From CAZCTC01 sp964501335 (GTDB lineage Bacteria; Chloroflexota; Anaerolineae; B4-G1; SLSP01): 64,000 nucleotides of DNA. The notes below the pieces were generated by a model that saw only the letters and a program-made list of their open reading frames with translations, ran no database searches and was not told the DNA's origin. The DNA is taken from contig CAZCTC010000026.1 in the NCBI GenBank assembly GCA_964501335.1, forward strand, positions 31,463-95,462, read 5' to 3'. Below, piece after piece: positions 51,194 to 62,800 of the stretch (position 1 is the first letter of the stretch; every line of letters begins with the position of its first letter). A program made the position numbers and the translations under genes.

Positions 51194-51691
51194 ATGTCGG
51201 ATCCATATCTGGGTGAAATTCGGATGTTTGCGTTTGATTATCCTTTGCCGGGATGGGCGGCCTGTGATGGGCAATTAAAAAGAGTCGATATGAATGCGGC
51301 GTTGTTTTCGTTGCTGGGATTTACCTATGGCGGGGACGGATATTCCCGTTTTGCGCTGCCCAATCTGAACGGCAAGACGGTGATCCATGCCAGCGCCAGC
51401 CATGCGGTGGGGGAAGAAGGGGGAATGGATTCTTTGCCGCTCTGGCCGGCGATGACGGCGATGCATACGCATAATCTCATGGTGTCGACTCTGACGGGCA
51501 ATGCGGCGATTCCCACCGGCAATGTGCCGGCCAGCCCGGTCAATCCGTTGTATGGAGCGGCGACGGCGCTGGTGCCGTTGAAAGACGGCTCGGTGACTTA
51601 TGCGGGGAGCGGAGAGGCTCATGAGAACCGGCAGCCCTATCTGGTGTTGAATTTTATGATTGCGATTGCCGGAATTTTTCCGTCATCTTAG
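51194..51691 (+). CDS. Phage-tail-collar (Mdp-type) protein, first of three
   Basis: A 165-residue protein of the phage tail collar/microcystin-dependent protein family: YLGEIRMFAFDYPLPGWAACDGQL, FSLLGFTYGGDGYSRFALPNLNGK, MHTHNLMVST and NRQPYLVLNFMIAIAG in pieces. Such proteins form trimeric tail-fibre-like knobs in phages; the bacterial triplets are not linked to prophages. The ATG at 51194 follows GGAGGG. No signal peptide is seen. Two homologs follow directly. Confidence 0.88.
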   Translation: MSDPYLGEIRMFAFDYPLPGWAACDGQLKRVDMNAALFSLLGFTYGGDGYSRFALPNLNGKTVIHASASHAVGEEGGMDSLPLWPAMTAMHTHNLMVSTLTGNAAIPTGNVPASPVNPLYGAATALVPLKDGSVTYAGSGEAHENRQPYLVLNFMIAIAGIFPSS

Positions 51692-51700
51692 GAGGGGGCC

Positions 51701-52201
51701 ATGATTTTCTTGGGCGAGATCCGAATGTTTGCAGGGAGAACCCCGCCGGCGAATTGGGCTTTCTGTCAGGGGCAGGAGCTGTTGATCGTCAGTTATCCCG
51801 ATCTGTACGGCTTGCTGGGGGCCCGGTATGGCGGGGATGGCATCACTACCTTTGCTCTTCCTGATTTACGGGGGCGGGTGCCGGTGCGAATGGGATCGAA
51901 TGCGGGCATTAATTATTCGGTGGGAGACCGTGGGGGAGTCGAGCGGGTGACGTTGTCGATCGAGCAGATCCCGTCGCATACGCATGCGTTGATGGCGACC
52001 TCGAATCTGGCGACCGATACGGCGGCGGGGACGCGGGTGCTGGCGCAGACGCGAACGGTAAAATTGTATCAGACCGGAGCCCCGGCGGCGGCGCTGTCGG
52101 CCGATGCGGTGACGACGGTCGGCGGTGGGCAGTCCCATACCAATATGCAGCCCTATCTGTGTATCAATTTCATTATCGCTTTAAGCGGTTATGTCGCTTA
52201 G
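51701..52201 (+). CDS. Phage-tail-collar (Mdp-type) protein, second of three
   Basis: A 166-residue homolog of the preceding protein: FLGEIRMFAGRTPPANWAFCQGQEL, LLGARYGGDGITTFALPDLRGRVPVRMG, SHTHALMATSN and NMQPYLCINFIIALSG in pieces. It has the most complete collar signature of the three (LPDLRGR). It begins nine bases after the first gene, with AGGAGGGG upstream. Confidence 0.92.
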   Translation: MIFLGEIRMFAGRTPPANWAFCQGQELLIVSYPDLYGLLGARYGGDGITTFALPDLRGRVPVRMGSNAGINYSVGDRGGVERVTLSIEQIPSHTHALMATSNLATDTAAGTRVLAQTRTVKLYQTGAPAAALSADAVTTVGGGQSHTNMQPYLCINFIIALSGYVA

Positions 52202-52213
52202 TGGGAGGAAGCT

Positions 52214-52720
52214 ATGGATGGTTTTGTAGGGGAAATTCGGATTTTTGCCTTTGATTTTCCGCCTTCCGGTTGGCTGATCTGTAATGGGCAGCTGGTGCCG
52301 ATTGCTCAGTATGTGATGCTCTATACGGTGATCGGGGTGACCTATGGCGGCGACGACATGGCGACGTTTGCGTTGCCTGATTTGCGGGGGCGAGCGCCGA
52401 TGCAGGCCGGGCAGGGAACGGGACTGACCAATCACCTGTTGGCGGAATCCGGCGGACAGGAATCGGTGAATTTGCAGATCAGTGAGATCCCTGCGCATAC
52501 GCATACGGTGAAAGGATATGCGGTGCTGGCCAATACGGTGCAGCCGAAAGCCCATTCGTTAGGGCGGCTGGCGGGGGCTTATCAGACCGGGACGACGAGC
52601 AATGTGGTGCCGCTGGCTGAGTCGGCGATGGCAAGTTATGGTTCCAGTTCGGCCCATACCAATATGATGCCTTATGTGACGATGCTTTTTTGCATTGCGA
52701 CGACGGGGACGATGCCGTAA
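52214..52720 (+). CDS. Phage-tail-collar (Mdp-type) protein, third of three
   Basis: A 168-residue homolog: FVGEIRIFAFDFPPSGWLICNGQLV, GVTYGGDDMATFALPDLRGRAPMQAG, HTHTVKGYAV and NMMPYVTMLFCIATTG in pieces. The three genes are spaced 9 and 12 bases apart in one operon. They differ enough (mostly in the loop after the HTH) to suggest a hetero-trimer or functional specialisation rather than recent duplication. Confidence 0.9.
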   Translation: MDGFVGEIRIFAFDFPPSGWLICNGQLVPIAQYVMLYTVIGVTYGGDDMATFALPDLRGRAPMQAGQGTGLTNHLLAESGGQESVNLQISEIPAHTHTVKGYAVLANTVQPKAHSLGRLAGAYQTGTTSNVVPLAESAMASYGSSSAHTNMMPYVTMLFCIATTGTMP

Positions 52721-53033
52721 GAAGTGGAAAGCCGAGAAAAAGGGGATTGCGCCTCGCACCAGGCATTTTCGACCTGTACGGTTGTTCCTTCGCACAGATG
52801 AAAAACATTTTTCGCGTCCCGCAACGGGTGTTTTCCTGGTAAAAAACGACGCGCTGGATGGGAAGAGAGTTTTTATTTATGGTTTCGCGCGCATCCGAAT
52901 GCGCGCGAAACCATGGACTTTTTTTCTGCGCTCTGCGCCTTTGCGGTGAAATCCGAGTTAATTATGCGGTACTGTGTTTTTTTGTTGACCTGTTTTCAGA
53001 ATAGATGAAAAGACAAAACGTGGAGGTTTTTCT
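52721..53033. repeat. Composite intergenic element within the tail-collar locus
   Basis: About 310 bases with no gene. Conserved box (about 52805-52870, CGTCCCGCAACGG to GGGAAGAGAG), perfect hairpin at 52879-52914 (core TTTCGCGCGCAT/ATGCGCGCGAAA), then CTCTGCGCCTTTGCGGTG and TTAATTATGCGGTAC, in the same order as the copy at 33805-34000. Confidence 0.88.
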
Positions 53034-53534
53034 TTGGATCTTTCAACGGTGACGTTACGCCCGGCGGTGGCGGGGGATCGGGATTTCCTTTATCAAGTGT
53101 ATGCCAGCACGCGCGCTGAGGAGATGGCCCGGGTGCCCTGGTGCGAAGCTGAGAAGACGGCATTTCTGGAGATGCAGTTTATGGCCCAGACGAAGGCTTA
53201 CACGGAGAATTATCCGGGGGCTGATTTCTCGGTGATTATGGTGGGGGAAATACCAGTGGGGCGACTGGCAGTCTATCGTCGGCCGGGTGCGATTCGGATT
53301 ATGGATATTGCTCTGTTGCCCGATTATCGGGGGTGGGGCATCGGCACACTGTTGTTGCAGCAGATATTGGATGAAGGAAAGGCTCGCGGAATTCCGGTGA
53401 GCATTCATGTGGAAAGCTATAATCCCGCGCAGCGGTTGTATGAGCGATTGGGGTTCCGGAAAGTGGAGATGGTGCAGAGCGTTTATTATTTGATGGAGTG
53501 GCGGCCGGAAACGGGGAGTAGGCCGGCGGATTGA
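53034..53534 (+). CDS. GNAT-family N-acetyltransferase
   Basis: A 166-residue GNAT protein with acetyl-CoA binding motif A (IALLPDYRGWGIGTLLLQ, the RGxGxG-type loop) and a typical C-terminal SIHVESYNPAQRLYERLGFRKVE. It starts at TTG, with GGAGG eight bases upstream; no ATG lies nearby in frame. Its position between a tail-collar triplet and a DUF6916-like gene suggests it may modify a locus protein or surface component (inference). Confidence 0.9.
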   Translation: MDLSTVTLRPAVAGDRDFLYQVYASTRAEEMARVPWCEAEKTAFLEMQFMAQTKAYTENYPGADFSVIMVGEIPVGRLAVYRRPGAIRIMDIALLPDYRGWGIGTLLLQQILDEGKARGIPVSIHVESYNPAQRLYERLGFRKVEMVQSVYYLMEWRPETGSRPAD

Positions 53535-53562
53535 TTGGAAGCATGAGGATAGGGGGAAAAGC

Positions 53563-53871
53563 ATGGATCTGAGCCGGTTGAAGAGCGATGATTTTGCGCC
53601 GTTTTTACATCAAATCTTTCGGGTTCAACTGGAGGGTGTGCCGCCGATTGAGCTGGAACTGATTCTGGTGGCTGATTTGAAGGAGATGCGACCTTTGACT
53701 CCGGAACAGCGCCAGCCTTTTCGGCTGTGTTTCCTGGGGCCGGTGAGCGATTATTATCTTATTCAGCGTCTTTATTTGCTGGACCATGAAGTGATGGGGG
53801 CTCTGGAGATTTTTATTACACCGCTGGGCCCTGATGCCGGACGGATGCGTTATGAGGCTATTTTTGCCTGA
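53563..53871 (+). CDS. DUF6916-like small protein
   Basis: A 102-residue soluble protein: DFAPFLHQIFRVQL, VEL-type strands and PEQRQPFRLCFLGP..YLIQRLYLLDHEVMGALEIFITPLGPDAG in pieces. I recall this pattern as that of DUF6916, found beside tail-collar genes, but the name is from memory and should be verified. The gene begins 28 bases after the GNAT gene and its stop overlaps the ATG region of the giant gene, suggesting one transcript. Confidence 0.72.
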   Translation: MDLSRLKSDDFAPFLHQIFRVQLEGVPPIELELILVADLKEMRPLTPEQRQPFRLCFLGPVSDYYLIQRLYLLDHEVMGALEIFITPLGPDAGRMRYEAIFA

Positions 53872-53894
53872 TGTCACTGAAAGGAGTGAGGGTG

Positions 53895-56800
53895 ATGAAT
53901 TATTTGCAGCGTGCAAAACGATGGTTGCTCAGCGGGGGATGGCTGGGCATGGTTTTACTCCTTTCTTTGCTGTCGGCGGCTTTGATCTGGGCGGCGCCCA
54001 CGCTGGTGGTCGATAAATCCGATGCCTTGTTGATCGATAACAACAGCAACGGTCGGGCTGACCCGGGGGATACGCTGCGTTATACGGTTACGATTCAAAA
54101 TAGCGGTTCGTCCGAAGCCACGGGAGTGGTTTTCAGCGATACGCTGGATTCCAATACGACGCTGGTGAACGGCAGTCTGCGCGTTTCTCCGATTGCAGCA
54201 GACGATGTCTTCACCGCGGCGGGCAATGTGGGACTGGCAATGGGCCCGGGGGTTTTGTTTCTCAACGATGCCGGCCTGCCGGCGGTGACGGCTACGCCTG
54301 CTTCCGGTGTGACGGCTAACGGCGCTCAATATGTGGTCAATGCCGACGGCAGTTTCTCCTATGATCCGCCGCGGGGGGTGACCGGCCTTACCGATTCGTT
54401 CAGCTATACGATCAACAACAGCGTGGGGAGTTCTTCGGCGACGGTTACCGTTATTTTGAGCGGATTGGTCTGGTTTATCAATGACGACAGTTCCTGCGCT
54501 GCGAGTTGTGGGGAAATCTCCAATCCTTTTCCTTCGATTGCGGCTTTTGCGGCGGTCAACGGTTCCGGTTATGGGGAACCGGCGATCGGGGATGCGGTTT
54601 TCATCTATCAGAGCGAGACTCCCTATACGATCAATTCGACCTTTACCTTGCTGCGTGAGCAGAAGTTGATCGGGCAGGATTCCCGGACCGATCTGGCGAC
54701 GTTGTTGGGGATCTCGACGACGGGCAACAGTCTTTTTCCGACGATGAACAGCGCCGATGCGACGAAGACGCAGATTGTTTATCCCGACTCCGGGGTGGCG
54801 CTTTCTCTGGATCAGCAGAATGAGCTTTACGGCTTTACCTTGAGCGGCAGCGGTACCGGAATCAACGGCTATATGTTTAACAGGTTGAAAGTGCGCGACG
54901 TTACGGTCGATTCGTCCGGCACGGCCGTTTATTTCAACTACGGTACCCTGGATGCGGTCTTTGATTCGGTTTCCAGCGCCGGCGGGTTCTACAATGTGAT
55001 GTTGAATATCGACGGCTCGGTCGATCTGGGCGGCGGTTGGCTGCGCAATGCGAGCAATACGGCCTTTGCCGTGTCCGGCGGCAGCGCGGTGATCACATAC
55101 AGCGGCACGATCGAGGCGTCGGCAACCTCAGTGTGGATCAACCGCAAGACCGGCGGTTCCAGCACCTTCGCGGGGCCGGTCAATGGGATCAATGGGGGCA
55201 GCATCTCGCTCAGCGACAACAACTGGTCGGTGATCAATTTTCGGGGCGGGGTGAATCTGAACGGCGGGGCTTTCAGTGTTTACAACAGTTCCACCGTCAA
55301 TGTCACCGGGCCGAACAATGTGATCACCAATCCGGGCAGTTATGCGCTGTCTATGTTCACGGCCAATGTCGGTCCCGACGGGATGACTTTCCGTACGATC
55401 AATTCCGATGGGGGGAACAGTCCCGGTATCCGGATGGACAACACGGGCGGAACGGGCTGGCTGCGGGTGACCGGCGACGGCAGCGGCACGGCCAACGGTT
55501 CCGGCGGGACGATTGCGAATAAGACCGGTAACGGTATCGAGTTGGTTTCGACGCAGCGGATTTCGTTGAGTGGAATGGATATCAAGAACAATCATCTCAG
55601 CGGGATCATCGGCGATTCAGTGGATAGCTTTTTGTTGTATTACGGACGGGTGCAATCCAATGCGGTGCCGGCGGACGGTTCGCGCGCCAATGTGCGGCTG
55701 GATCACCTGCGGGGGACGGCGGCGATCAGCAATTCGTTGATCAGCGGCGCTTCCTATAATAATGTGCAGATCGTGGTGGATTCCGGGGCGCTCGATCTGT
55801 TGACGATTTACAATTCGACGATCGGCCCTAATTCGGCATCGACCGGCAATCACGGTCTGAGCATTGCGGGGTGGGCGAGCGGCCAGGCCAATGTGTTGAT
55901 CGATCATTCGACCTTCAGCGGCAACCGCAGCAGCGGCGTGCAGACTACCTTCCACGATTCCAGCACTCAATATATCACGGTGACCAACAGTACGTTCAAC
56001 GACAACAATGTGGGGATCGATTTGGGCGGGACGAGTACGTCGAACTGGAGTTTCAGCGTGCTGAGCAATACGCTGTTGCGTCACGGATCGGATGCCATCG
56101 TGGCGATTGCCGACAGTCCCGGCGCCAATACGGTGCGGGGGACGATTGCCGGCAATGTGATCGGCGATCTTTCCACGGCGGGATCCGGTGCGGCGCAGTA
56201 TGGCATCTATGTCTCGCAGCGCCGCAGCGCGGCTTTGATTGCGGGGGTGACCGGCAATCAGGTTCGCCATACGGACCTCGAAGGTATTTTGGTGGATGCC
56301 GGGATGGCGCTGGATTCGGATAACGGTGGGATCAACCTGACGGTGAAATCGAATACGGTAGCGGCGCCGGAGGATCTTTACAGCGGGGGGGCGGACGGCA
56401 TCGAAGTGGATGTCTATCAGAACGCTTCGATCTGTGCCGAGATCGCTTTGAACAGCAGCGCCGGCATTAACGGCGGGGCAGGCTACAATCTGTTGAAGAA
56501 CGAAGGGACCGCGACGATCAATTTGAAGAATTACGCGGTCGATGCGGCGACGACGCTGGCCAATGCCGGCAATGTGGGGGCGACGCTGGCGACCGGGGAG
56601 CCGTTCGGTTCCTGCACGCCGGCGACGGCATTGAGAAGAGAGAGAGAGAGCCAACGCAGAGTCGCAGAGACGCAGAGCAGTGAATCTATTTGTCTCTGGA
56701 ACGAAGGTGAGGCTGGAAGAGCGGAAGTTGGAAGATTGGATGTTGGAAGAGCGGAAGTTGGAAGATTGGATGTTGGAAGAGCGGATGCTGGAAGATTGGA

Positions 56801-59800
56801 AGTCGGAAGATTGGATGTTGGAAGATTGGAAATGCCTGATCGGATGGATACAGTCTTCCATTCTTCCAGCCCTTCCATTTCTTCCAGTCTTCCTATGTTT
56901 ACGTATGTGAAGGCCGGAGGGGGGCGCCAGCCGGGATTGGCCAGTCCGCTGCCGCTGCCGGGGATTCCGATTACGGTCGGGCCCTTTACGCTGCCGGCCG
57001 GGCAGTCGATTACGATCACTTTTGATGCGCGGATCGACGATGCCGTCAATGGGACGCAGGTGAGCAATCAGGCACGGGTCAGCGGCAGCAACTTCACGAC
57101 GGTGTTGAGCAACGATCCCGATACACCGGCGGCCGGCGACGCTACGATCACGCAGCTGGATGTGAATGCCGATCTGTCTCTGACGAAGAGCGACGGCGGC
57201 GGGACGATCACCGGGGTGAACAGTGTGGTGGTTTACACCCTGACCTATGCCAATAACGGGCAATGGTCCGCTTATGCCCTGGTGACGGAGACGGTGCCGC
57301 TTTACACTCAGTTCTCCTCTATGGACAGCAATCCTGGCTGGAGCTGTTCCGGCGGTGGGATCGGCGGGTCGCTGTGCACCTTGAATCTCGGCGCGGTGGC
57401 GGCAGGGGCCAACGGCGTGATCACGTTCGGCGTCTGGGGGACGAGCCCGTTGCCCGCCCATGTCGAAGCTGTCACCAACACGGCGACGATCGGCGGTTCG
57501 ATCCCCGATCTCAACAGCGCCAACAACAGCGCGACGGATACGACGCCTTACACAATTGCGCCCGATCTCACGGCGACCAAGGACGACCGGGGCGCGACGG
57601 CTTATCCGGGATCGGATCTGGTCTATTACCTGCGGGTGATGAATTACAGCGCTCAATATGCTGCGGGCGTGGTTCTGACCGAAACGGTTCCGGCGTATAC
57701 GCAGTTCTCTGCGATCAGCAGCGAGTTCGGTTGGGACTGTGCGGACGGCGCGCCGGCCGGCACGGTCTGTCATTTTACCCTGGGCACTCTGGGCAACGGC
57801 GAGACTCGCGAGGTGCGTTTTGCGGTGCGCGTCAATGCGGTGGTACCGGCGGCCGTGACCTCGGTCAGCAATACCTTCTCGACGGCCGACGACGGCCTGA
57901 GCGGTGCCGATCCCACTCCAGCGAACAATCAGTCGGGGAAGACGACCACGCTGGCGGCTCAACCCGATCTGCGGGTGACGGTGAGCGACGGCGGTGTGGG
58001 GGCGGCGCCCGGGCAGACGGTCAATTACACCGTGACTTATACCAACGCCGGCAATCAGAATGCAACCGGCGTGGTCTTGACTGAGACGGTGCCGGCGAAC
58101 ACGACTTACAGCGGTTCCGGCTGGAATTGTACGCCCGGAAACGGGGCGGGGAGCGTCTGCACCCGCAATGTGGGGGCGCTGGCGGGCGGAAACGGCAGCG
58201 GGACGGCAGTCTTTGCCGTCACGGTGGTCAATCCGGTGCCGGCCGGGGTGAGCCAGATTGCCGATACGGCGCAGGTTGGGGATGACGGGACCAACGGCAA
58301 CGATCCGACGCCGGCCGATAATTCCGCTTCGGATACGACTCCCCTGATCAATGCGGCGCCCGATCTGACGCTGACCAAGAGCGACGGTGGTGTGCGGGGA
58401 ACGCCGGGCCAGACCGTGGTCTATACCCTGACCTTTGCCAATACGGGCAATCGTGGGGCGACGGGGGTGGTGTTGACGGAGACGGTGCCGGCGAACAGCG
58501 CCTTCAATGCCGGGGCAAGTTCGGCCGGTTGGAGTTGTGCGCCGAACAATCAGGCCGGCAGTGTCTGTACGCTGACAGTCGGTGCGTTGGCGGGCGCCGG
58601 CGGTAACGGCTCGCGTATCTTTGCCGTCATTCTGGCCAATCCCTTCCCCTGGGGAACGGGCAGCATTGCCAATACGGCGACGGTCGGGGATGACGGCACG
58701 AACGGCGCCGACAGCAATGCAGTCAACAATCAGTCGTCGGATACGACGCCGGTGGACAATTTCCCGGATTTGCAGTTGAGCAAGCAGGCCGGGGCGGCGA
58801 GCGTGACGCCGGGCGGCACGCTGGCTTTTACTTTGATTTATACCAATGCGGCGGGCGGGCAATCCGCGCCCAACACAGTGATCACGGAGACGGTGCCGGC
58901 CCATACGACCTTCAATGCCGGGGCGAGCACGTCCGGCTGGTCGTGCGGCAATGGGGCGGCTGCGGGGACGACCTGTCTGTTCAATTTGGGGACGGTGGCG
59001 GTGGGAACTTCGGCTTCGATCACGTTTGCCGTGACGGTGGATGCGGCAGTGCCGGCCGGAGCAGCGCAGATCAACAACAGCGCGACGATCGGCTACGACG
59101 GCTCGAACGGTCCCGATGCGGTGCCGGCAAACAACAGCGGAGCGGTCAGTGTGACGTTGAATGCGACGCCGGATCTGACGCTGGCGAGGAGCAGCAATGT
59201 AAATGTGCTGCCCGGCGCGGCGGCGACTTACCGGCTGACGGTGACCAATGCCGGCAATCAGGGCGCGACCGGTGTGGTGTTGACCGCGACCGTGCCGGCC
59301 TACAGTGCCTTCAATGCCGGGGCCAGCTCGGGCGGCTGGAGCTGTGCGGATGGGGCCGCGGCCGGGACGGTGTGCAGTTTCAATGTGGGGGCGTTGAATG
59401 TGGGGCAGAGCGCGTCGGCGCACTTTGCCGTGACGGTAATCAGCCTGCTGCCCGCCGGGGTGGATGGACTGGTCGATTCGGCGGGGACGGCGGACGATGG
59501 GGCCAACGGTGCCGATCCCACGCCGGCCAACAATACGGCCGGCGGCAGCCTGCCGGTTATCGCGGCGCCCGATCTGACGTTGAGCAAGAGCGACGGCGGA
59601 GTCAGTGTGATTCCGGGGAATGCGGTGGTGTATACCCTGACGTATGCCAATGTGGGCAATCAGGGGGCGACCGGTGTGGTGCTGACCGAGACCGTGCCGG
59701 CCAATACGACGTACAGCGGCTCCGGCTGGAGCTGTTCGCCCGACAATCAGGCCGGCAGCCAGTGCCTCTTCAGTGTGGGAGCGGTGGCCGGCGGCGGTGC

Positions 59801-62800
59801 TGGCGGATCGGCGGTCTTTAGAGTGACGGTGGGTACGCCGATGCCGGTGGGAATCAATCAGGTGAGCAACAGCGCCGGCGTGGGGGATGACGGATCGAAC
59901 GGGGCCGACGGCACTCCGGCGAACAATACGGCGGCGGACAGTACGTCGTTGACTTTGCGGGCGGATGTGCAGCTATCGCTCTCGGCGACGCTGGCGACGG
60001 CCTATGCCGGAGAGGTGGTGACGTACACGATTTCTTATGTGAACAACGGCCCGGAGATTGCAGTGGGCAGCGCCATCACCGATACCATTCCGGCGGTGTT
60101 GATGAATGTGGGCTACAGCTACAGCGGGCGGGTGGTGACGGCAACCGGAGGCCTTCCTTATGTCTGGCAGATCGGCAATCTGGGGCCGGGCGAGGGCGGC
60201 ATGATTGTGGTCACCGGGACGCTCAAGCCGGCGATGACGCCGGGGCTTTTTACCAATACGGCGACGATCGCTTCGACGATAGCTGATCCATTGCCGGGGA
60301 ACAACAGCCGTGAGGCCGGGGTGACGCTGCTCAACCGGCGGCCGACGGCGAATGCGGGGCCGGATCAGACGGTGGCGGTCGGCACCGCGGTCATTCTGGA
60401 TGGACGGGGATCGAGCGATCCCGACGGCCATTTGCCGTTGACGTATGGCTGGAGCCAGACGGGCGGAGCGGCGGTGGTGTTGAGCGGAGCGACGACGGCG
60501 CAGCCGACCTTTACCGCGCCGGCGACACCGGGCGTGTTGACCTTTGCCCTTACAGTGACGGATGCCGAGGGGCTGGTCAATGCGGCGCCGGACAGCGTGG
60601 TGATTACCGTGACGGATACGCCGATCGTGGGATTGAATGCGGTGAACAGCAGCCCGACGACGTTGGGTCAGAACACTTTCTTCACGGCGACGGCGGTCGG
60701 GCAGAACATTGTCTATAGCTGGGCCTTCGGCGATGGCCAGACAGCGACCGGGGCGACTGTCAGTCATCTCTATACGGCGGCCGGGAATTATACGGCGATT
60801 GTCACCGCGACCAATGGGGCGGGTTCGGTCACGGCGACGACGCAGGTGACCATCACCAATCTGGCGCCGGCGGCGAATGCGGGGCCGGATCAGACGGCGA
60901 CGGTGGGCACTGGCGTGACGCTGGACGGCCGGGGATCGAGCGATCCCGACGGCCATATGCCGTTGACGTACGGGTGGAGTCAGACCGGCGGCCCGGCGGT
61001 CGTGTTGAGCGGGGCGACGACGGCGCAGCCAACCTTCACCGCGCCGGGGACGCCGGCCGTGTTGACCTTTACGCTGACCGTGACCGATGCGCGCGGGGCG
61101 GCCGATTCTACGCCGGACAGCGTGGTGATCACCGTGACCGACAGTGCCATTACCGGGGTGACGGCCGTGAACAGCAGCCCGACGACGCTGGGCCAGACGA
61201 CCTTCTTCACGGCGACGGCGAGCGGCAGCAATATCGTTTATAGCTGGGCTTTCGGCGACGGACAGAGCGGGAGCGGGGCGACCGCGAGCTATCTTTATGC
61301 AGCGGCGGGAAGTTATACCGCGACGGTCACCGCGACGAATGGAGCGGGGGTGGTTACGGCCACGACGCGGGTAACGATTACCAATCTGGCGGCCGTGGCC
61401 GATGCCGGGCCGGATCAGGCTGTGACGGTGGGTTCGGGTGTGACGTTGGACGGGCGGGGATCGAGCGATCCTGACGGCCATTTGCCGTTGGCTTATGGCT
61501 GGAGTCAGACCGGCGGCCCGGCCGTTCTGTTGAGCGATGTCACCGCGGCCCAACCGGTCTTTACTGCCACGGCAACGCCGGCTGTCTTGACCTTTACATT
61601 GACCGTGACCGATGCGCGTGGATTGGCGGATGGTACGCCGGACAGCGTGGTGATCACCGTTACCGATACGCCGATCGTCGATCCGGCGGCGGCGAACAGC
61701 AGTCCGACGACGCTGGGGCAGAACACTTTCTTCACGGCGACGGCGAGCGGCAGCAATATCGTTTATAGCTGGGCCTTCGGCGACGGGCAGACCGGCAGTG
61801 GGGCGACTACAAGCCATCTTTATGCGGCCGTGGGCAGCTACACTGCAACGGTCACGGCGACGAATGGGACGGGCTTTGTGACGGCGACGACCGTGGCGGT
61901 GGTCACCAATCTGGCGCCGACGGCGAATGCCGGGGTCGATCAGACGGCGACCGTAGGCTCGGGCGTGACGCTGGATGGGCGGGGATCGAGCGATCCCGAC
62001 GGCCATCTGCCGTTGGCTTATGGCTGGAGTCAGACTGGCGGCCCGGTGGTGGTATTGAGTGGGACGATGACGGCGCAGCCGACCTTCACGGCGCCGGGGA
62101 TGCCTGCTGTGTTGACCTTTGTTTTAACCGTGACCGATGCGCGGGGATTGGTCGGGACTGTGTCGGACAGCGTGGTGATTACGGTGACCGATACGCCGAT
62201 TCTCAGCCTGACGGCGGACAACAGCAGCCCGACGACATTGGGGCAGACGACCTTCTTTACGGCGACGGCGAGCGGCAGCAATGTCGTTTATGCCTGGGAT
62301 TTCGGCGACGGGCAGACGGCAGCCGGCGCGACGGTGAGTCATACCTACGCGGCGGCCGGGGCTTACACGGCCCGGGTCACGGCGACGAACGGAGTGAGTT
62401 CACTGACGGCCACACGGCCGGTATCGATTGTCAATCTGGCGCCGGTGGCGGACGCGGGGCCGGATCAACGGGTGGTGGCCACGTTGCCGGTTACGTTGAC
62501 AGGCGGTGTTTCCACCGATCCCGACGGCCATTTGCCGTTGACGTACGGCTGGCAGCAGACAGGCGGGCCGGTCGTAGTGTTGAGCGATCCGACGGCCGTT
62601 CAGGTCACCTTCACGGCGCCGGGTGTTGCGACCGTGCTTACCTTTACATTGACCGTTACGGATGCGCGTGGGCTGGTCGATCCGACGCCGGATGAAGTCG
62701 TGATCACCGTGGACGATGTTTCCATTACCAATTTGCAGGCGGTAAATAGCAGCCCGACGATGGTGAACCGGGCCGTTTACTTCACGGCGACGGCGGTTGG

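Noticed and set aside
51194..52720. Prophage remnant
   Set aside because: Only collar-type proteins are present; no integrase, capsid, portal or other tail genes are nearby.
53871..53894. Upstream ATG for the giant protein
   Set aside because: The ATG at 53895 has better ribosome binding site spacing; the longer form adds eight polar residues before the signal peptide. Not excluded.
55617..59423. Very long antisense open frame (1268 codons) opposite the giant gene
   Set aside because: It mirrors the repeat-rich, high-GC coding strand; translation is low-complexity (His/Arg-rich) with no domain, start signal or promoter.
59973..62006. 677-codon antisense frame opposite the PKD repeats
   Set aside because: Open only because the 525-bp repeat is free of stops in this frame; sequence is periodic and Arg-rich.
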